NCBI GenBank assembly: GCA_937929945.1
Contig: CALFUK010000036.1
Coordinates: 1 to 56,522, forward strand
DNA from: an uncultured Saprospiraceae bacterium
GTDB taxonomy: Bacteria; Bacteroidota; Bacteroidia; Chitinophagales; Saprospiraceae
DNA: 56,522 nucleotides
Direction of reading: 5' to 3'
Shown: positions 28,155-35,324 of the stretch, in pieces
How positions within the stretch are numbered: position 1 is the first letter of the stretch
How the letters are laid out: each line of letters opens with the position of its first letter
Position numbers and translations under genes: made by a program
Notes under the pieces: generated by a model
Databases searched by the model: none
Seen by the model: the letters and a program-made list of their open reading frames with translations, nothing else
Told to the model about the DNA's origin: nothing

Positions 28155-28817
28155 ATGCCTCTCAAATACCAAAAGATATGGTCAGAATCTCACAAGGCTG
28201 GGGTCTGGAAAATAGAAGAACCGACGAGCTATTTCTTAGATCGATTGGTCATGGACGATGTAGAAATGGCAGGCTATAGCCGACTTTCCGATAAAAGGCA
28301 AAAAGAATGGTTAGCGTCTCGATTGTTGATATGTCAACTAATGGACAACTATCACACATCCATTATTCACAAGGATTCTTTTGGCAAGCCTTTCGTAAAA
28401 GATTCACATATCAACATTTCAATAAGTCACTCATATGACCATGTCGCAGCGATATTGTCGCCTCAAAAAGCAGGAATCGATGTCCAGAAGCGCGTGGATA
28501 AGATTACGAGGATAGCGCACAAATATTTAAACCTCGAAGAACTACATGCTATTCCATCCCAGCTCTCGACCGATGTACTACTCATACAATGGGGAGCTAA
28601 AGAGGCCCTCTATAAAGCATACGGCAGGAAGTCATTAGAATACAGAGAGCATATCAAAGTACTGCTTGAAGAAAGTCATTTTAACCAACTGCGAGAGGCG
28701 AGCCCCTACCCGCTAAAGTATGAGGGCTATATTAAAAAAGATACATTCTATGAAAGCTATGAGCTGAGGACTCTCCTTACAGGCGAATACTTTCTCACTT
28801 ACAGCATCAAGCACTGA
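28155..28817 (+). CDS. 4'-phosphopantetheinyl transferase (Sfp-type)
   Basis: 220 residues. The signature is clear: ISISHSYDHVAAI, then AGIDVQ (Mg-binding Asp), then WGAKEALYKAYG (the WxxKEAxxK block). The enzyme moves phosphopantetheine from CoA to a carrier-protein serine. No polyketide or peptide synthase lies in the window, so its likely partner is the fatty-acid acyl carrier protein encoded elsewhere; Bacteroidota often use Sfp/HetI-type enzymes for this. The gene converges on coaX, with 8 bp between the stops. Confidence 0.9.
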   Translation: MPLKYQKIWSESHKAGVWKIEEPTSYFLDRLVMDDVEMAGYSRLSDKRQKEWLASRLLICQLMDNYHTSIIHKDSFGKPFVKDSHINISISHSYDHVAAILSPQKAGIDVQKRVDKITRIAHKYLNLEELHAIPSQLSTDVLLIQWGAKEALYKAYGRKSLEYREHIKVLLEESHFNQLREASPYPLKYEGYIKKDTFYESYELRTLLTGEYFLTYSIKH

Positions 28818-28825
28818 GCCAAAGC

Positions 28826-29590
28826 TTATACCTGATCTCCGATGATCTTGATCCCCATCAGGGTTAGATCCTTATCCATCACATCAAAATAGTCATGAAG
28901 CGGCCCTAAGACGCTCGAAAGGCCACCTGTGGCAATAAGCTGACAGTCGTGATCCATTTCTGCCTTCATCCGATCCACCACGGCCTTAATCAGTCCCGTG
29001 TAGCCCCAGCAGATGCCAGACTGTATTGCATGAGTCGTATTCTTTCCAATGGCAGTATCAGGAAGCTTAGGAGCTACTTCAGGAAGCTGTGCAGTATCAC
29101 CATAGAGTGACTTTAGCGCTGTATATAGCCCCGGCGCAATGGCCACACCATAGATCGTCATATCCTTAGCGACGGCCGTAAATGTCAGTGCCGTCCCAAA
29201 ATCCACCACAATAGCATGATCGTGATACAGCTGTACTGCAGCGACAGCATTAGCGATCAGATCAGTCCCCATCTCGGATGGATTGTCAATCTTGATGCTC
29301 AGGCCCTGCATGGAGTCGTATGCCACGACGTGCGGTGTCTTCCCAAATACTTCTTCTATCAGCTCGATGAAATCAGTATTGATCTGAGGTACTACACTGC
29401 TGATGGTGATTTTATCTATTTCAGATAGTGTAATCTTATTCTCTAAGGTGAAGTGAATCAGACGCTTCTGATAATACATCTTCATCTCATAAGTCTTGAT
29501 GGTAGCCAGTCTCCAGCTATGTATCCACACATCATCATGGTGGATGCCGAATACGACGTTAGAGTTTCCTATATCAATGACTAAATGCAT
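28826..29590 (-). CDS. coaX: Type III pantothenate kinase
   Basis: 254 residues. N-terminal DIGNSNVVFG is the phosphate-binding motif of the type III kinases. VVDFGTALTFTAV and GVAIAPGLYTAL follow, and ATGGLSSVL is near the C-terminus. It catalyses the first step of CoA synthesis, using ATP to phosphorylate pantothenate, and needs a monovalent cation. Its ATG overlaps the stop of the upstream ATP-grasp gene by one base (TAATG), so translation is probably coupled. Confidence 0.92.
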   Translation of the reverse strand: MHLVIDIGNSNVVFGIHHDDVWIHSWRLATIKTYEMKMYYQKRLIHFTLENKITLSEIDKITISSVVPQINTDFIELIEEVFGKTPHVVAYDSMQGLSIKIDNPSEMGTDLIANAVAAVQLYHDHAIVVDFGTALTFTAVAKDMTIYGVAIAPGLYTALKSLYGDTAQLPEVAPKLPDTAIGKNTTHAIQSGICWGYTGLIKAVVDRMKAEMDHDCQLIATGGLSSVLGPLHDYFDVMDKDLTLMGIKIIGDQV

Positions 29591-30594
29591 TATTTACCTA
29601 TGTTCTTGGCTATTCTAAACGATTTGAAACCTTCCTTAAAGCTGGGCAAGATAAATGATAATCTTAACCTCTCCTTGACGATCGCCCCTAAAACGACCCA
29701 ATGAGCATGAATATCTTGGACAATTCTGACAAAGGAATATTGTGGATCATAGATGTGCAATGGCTCAGACTTAGCTCCATTGAGCTCCATGATTCGATAC
29801 TCGTTCTGAAGCATGGCTTGCTCTGAACTAGCTTTTAGGTCTATCCTACAAAAATCAATACCTTCCATCGATCGCATCAGTGCATCAGCCCAAGCGGTAT
29901 AGTCGTCATTTAGCAGATGATTCAGAGAATGAAACTTCGCCCCTCTACTGTAATTCCCAATATCATCTATGCGCAGGGTCTCTGACTGGGCTAAGATCCG
30001 ATCTAAGTCCGCTGACCACTTCTGCTTGACCCACGACTTATCAATGAATGGATTATCATCATGATCAATAAGCTGCTCTAAAGTCTGAATGCCATCACCC
30101 ATAACCTGCGGATAGCTTTTCTCAATGAAAGAACTGATGTAAGTCTTACCCGATATGGGATAGCGATAGATCAATATGGAGTACTCACGCTCAAAGTCGA
30201 CATATTCCTGTATAATGAATGACTGGTCCTGAAAGCCCTCTACAAACTGAAGAAGACTCTCTATATCATCGAGCTTCGCGACGAGAAATCCCTTAAAGCC
30301 GATATCTGGTTTTACTACGATAGGAAAATCTAAGCCCAGCTCACTCATCTGAGCCAGAAGATCTTGGCTCCGATCAGTGACCAAAGTCACTGGCACCAGC
30401 TGATCTGGAAGAAATCTGTAAGTATCTGATTTTTTATCGTCAAGCATTCCACCATACTTGATGGCTGGATTAGCGGCAGAAAAGAAAGTGAATGACCAAA
30501 ATCGAAAAGAATTGTAATAGAAATATACAATCGACTGGTAGTAAAATAACTTAGATACCCAGTACCCTCTATCAGAAGACTTACGTAGTGCCAT
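29590..30594 (-). CDS. ATP-grasp superfamily protein of unknown substrate
   Basis: 334 residues. ATP-grasp features: IVVKPDIGFKGFLV (about 103-116, the nucleotide-binding lysine strand), IIQEYVDFEREYSILIYR (about 140-157) and RIMELNGAKSEPLHIYDP (about 268-285, the metal-binding Glu/Asn strand). These enzymes join a carboxylate to an amine or thiol with ATP, as in D-Ala-D-Ala ligase. The N-terminus (about 10-30) is aromatic and partly hydrophobic, and YGGMLDDKKSDTYRFLP lies near residue 47. It sits between gcvP (40 bp upstream) and coaX (1-bp overlap), probably in one operon. The substrate is unknown; a link to CoA or cell-envelope chemistry is only a guess. Confidence 0.8.
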   Translation of the reverse strand: MALRKSSDRGYWVSKLFYYQSIVYFYYNSFRFWSFTFFSAANPAIKYGGMLDDKKSDTYRFLPDQLVPVTLVTDRSQDLLAQMSELGLDFPIVVKPDIGFKGFLVAKLDDIESLLQFVEGFQDQSFIIQEYVDFEREYSILIYRYPISGKTYISSFIEKSYPQVMGDGIQTLEQLIDHDDNPFIDKSWVKQKWSADLDRILAQSETLRIDDIGNYSRGAKFHSLNHLLNDDYTAWADALMRSMEGIDFCRIDLKASSEQAMLQNEYRIMELNGAKSEPLHIYDPQYSFVRIVQDIHAHWVVLGAIVKERLRLSFILPSFKEGFKSFRIAKNIGK

Positions 30595-30634
30595 CAGCTA
30601 AAAATAATGAAATAGATGAACTGATCTTCATCTA

Positions 30635-33496
30635 TCACGCATAATCCTCCATGGGCGGACAAGTGCAGACTAAATTTCGATCGCCGTAGGCATTGTCGAC
30701 TCGGCCTACTGTAGCCCAAAATTTATTCATCTCTCGCAAATAGCTTAGTGGATAGATGGCTTTGCTTCGCTCATAGCTATACGGCCATTCATCACTGGTA
30801 GCTAACTTCAGCGTGTGAGGTGCATTACTCAGTGTATTCGACTCTTTTGGCATCTCGCCTCTGGCTACCTCATCGATCTCTTTTTTTATCTCCAGCATCG
30901 CATCGCAGAACCGATCCAATTCTTGAATGCTCTCACTTTCAGTCGGCTCGATCATAATGGTACCCGCTACCGGAAAGGATAAGGTCGGCGCATGGAATCC
31001 ATAATCAATCAACCGCTTGGCTACATCTTCCGCTGAGATACCGACGGCTTTGTATGGTCTCATGTCTAAGATCAGCTCATGCGCAGTCCTGCCATGCTTA
31101 CCAAGGTATAAGACCTCATAATCAGCCTTAAGCCTGTCCTTGATGTAGTTAGCATTGAGTATGGCGATCTCCGAAGAGTGCTTGAGTCCATCAGGGCCCA
31201 GCATCATAATGTAGGCATATGAGATCAATAGGATGCTCGCACTACCATAAGGGGCTGAAGATACTGCACGGATCGGATCACGACTCTCTGTCGGCAGCGT
31301 ATAGTGACCTGGTAAAAATGGAGCCAGCTTATCATTCACACAGATAGGTCCCATGCCTGGTCCGCCTCCGCCGTGCGGTATAGCGAAAGTCTTGTGTAGA
31401 TTCAGATGACAGACATCTGCTCCGATGATCCCGGGGCTGGTAAGTCCCACCTGCGCATTCATATTAGCACCGTCCATGTAGACCATACCTCCATTATCGT
31501 GGATGCTACGACATATGCTGACGATCTCCTCTTCAAATACCCCGTGTGTGGAGGGATAGGTGATCATTAGAGCTGCCAGATTTTCTTTGTGTGCTTCAGC
31601 TTTCGCTATCAGGTCAGTGGTATCAATATTACCCAGCTCATCACAGGCAACAACGACCACCTTCATCCCAGCCATGATGGCACTTGCCGGATTGGTCCCA
31701 TGAGCGGAGGACGGGATCAGTGCGATATTTCGCTGATCATCGCCTCGAGACTGGTGGTAGGCTCTAATGACCATGAGGCCTGCATATTCGCCCTGAGCAC
31801 CAGAGTTAGGCTGCAGAGAGCAGGCGTCAAACCCTGTGATATCCGAGAGATAGTCCTCTAAGCGCTGAAACATCTCCATGTAGCCAGCCACTTGATCGTG
31901 TGGCACAAAGGGGTGAATGTTAGCAAATTCTGGCCATGACACGGGTAATAACTCTGTAGCTGCATTGAGCTTCATCGTGCATGAGCCTAAAGGTATCATA
32001 GAGTGCATCAGAGAAAGGTCTTTATTTTCCAGACTCTTGATGTAGCGCATCATATCCGTCTCAGATCGGTATTTCTTAAACGTAGGGTGTGTCAGATAGG
32101 CAGAGCTTCGCTCTAGCTCCACTGGAATACCCGTATAGGTATCTTTTACATCCAGATCCACTTCCGCTGGCTGATCACTGAGCCTGCTAAATATGTCCAA
32201 CAAATTCTGTAAGTCTTCGAAAGTGGAAGTCTCGTCTATGCTGATGCTGACCTTATTCCCGATGACGAATACATTGATCGATTCATCTGCAAGAGACTGC
32301 AGTTGGCTCTCAGAAAGGCTGAACGTGATGGTATCGAAAATACTCCCTTCTACCACCTCAAAGCCCAGGAGGCTCAGCTTATCTTTAAGCAAGGACGCAT
32401 AGGCATGTATTCTGGTAGCTATGAACTGTAAACCCTCTGAACCGTGATATACAGCATACATACCAGCCATAATGGCCAGCAGTGCCTGTGCTGTACAGAT
32501 ATTGGATGTGGCCTTCTCTCGTTTGATGTGCTGCTCTCTGGTCTGTAGCGCCATACGATAAGCATGATCACCATGTACATCAACAGAAAGTCCGATAATT
32601 CGTCCAGGTATTTGCCGTTTGAATTTTTCCGTGGTGGAAAAATAGGCAGCGTGTGGCCCACCAAAACCTAAGGGGACACCGAATCGCTGCGTACTGCCCA
32701 CACAAGCATCGGCACCCCACTCTCCCGGCGCTTTGATCAGTGTAAGGCTCATGAGATCAGCTGCTACTGTCACATAGACTTCTTTCGCTTTGCAGGCTGC
32801 AGCGTATGCCGTATAATCATGAATTGTACCCTGCGCATCAGGGTACTGGATCAATGCTCCAAAATACTCTTCTGAAGGAGCTACGGCTTGCCAATCACCT
32901 ACGACAACTTCTACCCCCAGGGGCTCAGCTCGTAATTTGACAATCTCAATCGTCTGTCTGAACACATGCTGATCGACAAAATATTTGACGACTGGTTTGT
33001 CTTTTGTCTTTTTATTTCTTGCTCCGAAAAACATAGCCATGGCTTCGGCTGCGGCCGTGCCTTCATCCAGTAGGCTGGCATTAGCGATGGGGAGTGCTGT
33101 CAGGTCACTGACGACAGTCTGAAAGTTCATCAGCGCTTCCATCCTGCCTTGGGATATTTCTGCTTGGTACGGTGTGTACTGCGTATACCATCCCGGATTC
33201 TGGAATATATTTCTTAAGATGACACTGGGCGTGATCGTCCCGTAATAGCCTTGACCAATGTAGCTTGGCACTATTTTGTTTTTCAGCGATATCTCTTTAA
33301 TATGCTTCAGATACTCATGCTCTGACAGTGCCTCTGGGACCTTGAGTGCATCATTCTTTCTGATGGCTGATGGGATAGTCTCTCCGATCAGCTGCTCTAT
33401 TGAGTCGGCATTTATGGTGCTGAGTAGAGCTTGAGTTGATTCCAGATCAACGCCTATATGGCGATTGACAAAAGCATTTGGGTCGGTGTGATTCAT
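30635..33496 (-). CDS. gcvP: Glycine dehydrogenase (decarboxylating), P-protein of the glycine cleavage system
   Basis: 953 residues, the single-chain form with two homologous halves. The PLP lysine lies in HLNLHKTFAIPHGGGGPG (Lys about 702). Other family blocks are FVNRHIG near the N-terminus, YTPYQAEISQGRMEALMNFQ-like in the first half and SMIPLGSCTMKLN in the second. The enzyme decarboxylates glycine and passes the aminomethyl group to lipoylated H-protein; the H and T proteins are not in this window. The C-terminus, ending with DRNLVCTCPPMEDYA, is complete. A perfect -7 box lies upstream, and the ATP-grasp and coaX genes follow closely. Confidence 0.96.
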   Translation of the reverse strand: MNHTDPNAFVNRHIGVDLESTQALLSTINADSIEQLIGETIPSAIRKNDALKVPEALSEHEYLKHIKEISLKNKIVPSYIGQGYYGTITPSVILRNIFQNPGWYTQYTPYQAEISQGRMEALMNFQTVVSDLTALPIANASLLDEGTAAAEAMAMFFGARNKKTKDKPVVKYFVDQHVFRQTIEIVKLRAEPLGVEVVVGDWQAVAPSEEYFGALIQYPDAQGTIHDYTAYAAACKAKEVYVTVAADLMSLTLIKAPGEWGADACVGSTQRFGVPLGFGGPHAAYFSTTEKFKRQIPGRIIGLSVDVHGDHAYRMALQTREQHIKREKATSNICTAQALLAIMAGMYAVYHGSEGLQFIATRIHAYASLLKDKLSLLGFEVVEGSIFDTITFSLSESQLQSLADESINVFVIGNKVSISIDETSTFEDLQNLLDIFSRLSDQPAEVDLDVKDTYTGIPVELERSSAYLTHPTFKKYRSETDMMRYIKSLENKDLSLMHSMIPLGSCTMKLNAATELLPVSWPEFANIHPFVPHDQVAGYMEMFQRLEDYLSDITGFDACSLQPNSGAQGEYAGLMVIRAYHQSRGDDQRNIALIPSSAHGTNPASAIMAGMKVVVVACDELGNIDTTDLIAKAEAHKENLAALMITYPSTHGVFEEEIVSICRSIHDNGGMVYMDGANMNAQVGLTSPGIIGADVCHLNLHKTFAIPHGGGGPGMGPICVNDKLAPFLPGHYTLPTESRDPIRAVSSAPYGSASILLISYAYIMMLGPDGLKHSSEIAILNANYIKDRLKADYEVLYLGKHGRTAHELILDMRPYKAVGISAEDVAKRLIDYGFHAPTLSFPVAGTIMIEPTESESIQELDRFCDAMLEIKKEIDEVARGEMPKESNTLSNAPHTLKLATSDEWPYSYERSKAIYPLSYLREMNKFWATVGRVDNAYGDRNLVCTCPPMEDYA

Positions 33497-33537
33497 AACA
33501 AAAGAAGCTTAGCGAATGGCTTATTTAATTGATGGCG

Positions 33538-33545
33538 CAAATATA
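33538..33545 (-). promoter_or_regulatory. -7 box (TATATTTG) of gcvP
   Basis: The minus strand reads TATATTTGCGC, a perfect TAnnTTTG, 42 bp upstream of the gcvP start, giving a leader of about 35 nt. The 11-mer is identical to that upstream of the haem peroxidase. No -33 TTG is obvious. Confidence 0.6.
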
Positions 33546-33641
33546 AGTGAAGGAAATTCATATTCATCTAGATTATATGTGTTTTACTGAGCTGTGAATG
33601 CAGACTTTTAGTGTTAAATTCCTCTCCGAAAGTTATTGTCA

Positions 33642-33649
33642 TATCTTTG
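33642..33649 (+). promoter_or_regulatory. -7 box (TATCTTTG) of the 33704 membrane protein gene
   Basis: TATCTTTG is a perfect TAnnTTTG 55 bp before the ATG at 33704, for a leader of about 48 nt. It is arranged divergently to the gcvP box. Confidence 0.55.
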
Positions 33650-33703
33650 CAACAACTCATATTTCTGTAACAGGAATTTTAGAAAAAAGTTAAATAATAA
33701 ATT

Positions 33704-34144
33704 ATGTACAGCGGCCTCAAACATGCTCACTCTGGATTCAGATGGTTAATCCTCGTATTACTTGTCATTGCTATTGTCAATGCCTACACCAAATGGAAAA
33801 ACAGAAGTGACTTCACCCCAAAGGATAAGAAGATTGGCTTATTCACCATGATCTTTTGCCACATCCAGCTTTTGATCGGAATAGCCTTGTACTTCATGAG
33901 TCCGCTCGTCTCCTTCGGTGAAGGCTTCATGAAGGAGAAGGTGACCCGTTTTTTCACAATTGAGCACGGCACCATGATGATTTTAGCTTTAATTCTGATC
34001 ACCTTAGGATACGCTAAGGCAAAGCGAAAAACAGACGCCTCGCAAAAATTCAAAACGACCTTTATCTATTATCTATTGGGTTTGATCGTGATTCTGTTTT
34101 CTATCCCATGGCCGTTCAGAAGCCTTGGCGCTGGCTGGTTCTGA
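33704..34144 (+). CDS. Four-helix membrane protein, cytochrome b-like
   Basis: 146 residues with four hydrophobic helices, at about 12-28, 45-63, 85-102 and 120-138. Histidines sit near the helix ends: HAHSGFRW at residues 7-14, CHIQLLIG at about 52-59 and EHGTMMIL at about 87-94. This pattern resembles small Bacteroidota membrane proteins annotated as cytochrome b-like and could bind haem. No catalytic motif is visible and the function is unknown. The downstream GNAT gene starts 7 bp after its stop, so the two are probably co-transcribed. Confidence 0.7.
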   Translation: MYSGLKHAHSGFRWLILVLLVIAIVNAYTKWKNRSDFTPKDKKIGLFTMIFCHIQLLIGIALYFMSPLVSFGEGFMKEKVTRFFTIEHGTMMILALILITLGYAKAKRKTDASQKFKTTFIYYLLGLIVILFSIPWPFRSLGAGWF

Positions 34145-34151
34145 TCACACC

Positions 34152-34661
34152 ATGTCACTTCAGCTAAATACAGATAGGCTCCATATTTCCGAGCTCAGCG
34201 AGTCTGATGCCACCTTCATGCTCAGGCTGCTCAATAGCCCAAGCTGGATTAAACATATCGGAGACAGAGGCGTGAAGACGATAAAACAAGCTGCAGACTA
34301 CATCCGCGATGGCGCCCAGTCAAGCTACGGCACAAATGGATACGGGCTGTGGAAAGTAGCCTTGCACTCTGGCGAGCCGATTGGTATCTGTGGCTTAGTG
34401 AAGAGAGATTACCTAGATGATGTAGACTTAGGGTTTGGCTACCTACCTGAGTATCAGGGACAGGGCTACGGATATGAAGCCGCTAAAGCGGTCGTAGACC
34501 ATGCCACGCTGAGTTTAGGCATAGGCAAGCTGGTCGCTATCACCACAGAGCAAAACATCGGCTCCATCTCTCTCTTATCAAAGCTCGAGTTTAAGCCAGA
34601 AGGAACCGTCATATATCCAGGCACTGAAGAGGAATTACTCCTGTTCAATAGAATCTCGTAA
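34152..34661 (+). CDS. GNAT-family N-acetyltransferase (RimJ/RimL-like)
   Basis: 169 residues from the ATG at 34152. An upstream start at 34125 would overlap the preceding gene and add an atypical stretch, so it is not used. TDRLHISELSESDATFM is the usual N-terminus of this group. IGICGLVKRDYLDDVDLGFGYLPEYQGQGYGYEAAKAV carries the acetyl-CoA-binding Q/RxxGxG/A motif (QGQGYGYEA). NIGSISLLSKLEFKPEG is the conserved C-terminal block. Such enzymes acetylate amino groups of proteins or small molecules; the substrate is unknown. Confidence 0.88.
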   Translation: MSLQLNTDRLHISELSESDATFMLRLLNSPSWIKHIGDRGVKTIKQAADYIRDGAQSSYGTNGYGLWKVALHSGEPIGICGLVKRDYLDDVDLGFGYLPEYQGQGYGYEAAKAVVDHATLSLGIGKLVAITTEQNIGSISLLSKLEFKPEGTVIYPGTEEELLLFNRIS

Positions 34662-34760
34662 TTTCGGATAGCTGTACATTACTTTAGGCCTGCACAAACT
34701 TTTTCTGCAAATCAGAAATTTATATCTTACTTGATTAATTACATTTTTTAAAACAAAACT

Positions 34761-35240
34761 ATGGCCAACATATTAGATGTCATCCTGAAAACCATCGGAG
34801 ACGTCCAACAAAAAAATCAGAAAAATCCGAATGTAGAAACTGCTGATCCTTCCGTCTTTGACATCTTGAGAAATAAACTGCAAGAGATCGATCACAAATC
34901 AAAAAACAACGAACTCCAAAAAGGCAAACGCAGCCCTAAGAGTATTTTAGACCTCATCAAAAGTGGTATCGAGGGGACTAGAAGGGAGAACAAAAAAGAC
35001 CCTAAAGTGGCCACCGCTCCTAAATCCATCTTTGACGACATCCTAAAAAAGGTCGAGGCTGCACCACAACGGCAAGCTAAAAGTGGCATCAGAAAAATCA
35101 TCCAAGACTACAATCTGGATGCCAGCCGCATACCGCAAGATATGCTCAATGAAATCCAAACCAAATATTCTGCTGATGTAAAGCACATGAATCAGCAGTA
35201 TGCACAGGCCATCTTTGACTTGGCCAAAAAGATCAGATAA
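34761..35240 (+). CDS. Small charged protein with an internal duplication, function unknown
   Basis: 159 residues, rich in Lys, Asp, Gln and Asn, without a signal peptide or membrane helix. Residues about 10-42 (a ...NQKNPNVETADPSVFDILRNK segment) and 75-108 (a ...NKKDPKVATAPKSIFDDILKK segment) are clearly similar, so the protein contains an ancient duplication. The rest is predicted helical. It is followed by a terminator and stands apart from its neighbours by about 100 bp on each side. I do not recognise the family. Confidence 0.75.
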   Translation: MANILDVILKTIGDVQQKNQKNPNVETADPSVFDILRNKLQEIDHKSKNNELQKGKRSPKSILDLIKSGIEGTRRENKKDPKVATAPKSIFDDILKKVEAAPQRQAKSGIRKIIQDYNLDASRIPQDMLNEIQTKYSADVKHMNQQYAQAIFDLAKKIR

Positions 35241-35266
35241 AAGTAAAGTGAAACACTAATCTAATG

Positions 35267-35296
35267 GCGTGCTGCAGGATTGTAGCATGCTTTTTT
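35267..35296 (+). terminator. Rho-independent terminator
   Basis: GCGTGCTGC, a 6-nt loop and GTAGCATGC form a 9-bp stem with two G-U pairs, followed by six T. It lies 27 bp after the stop at 35240 and may also act on the convergent PBP gene. Confidence 0.8.
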
Positions 35297-35324
35297 ATTG
35301 CCCCATATGATTCGTAGCTATACT

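Noticed and set aside
33497-33703. Glycine riboswitch upstream of gcvP
   Set aside because: The leader predicted from the -7 box is only about 35 nt and no aptamer-like conserved core is visible.
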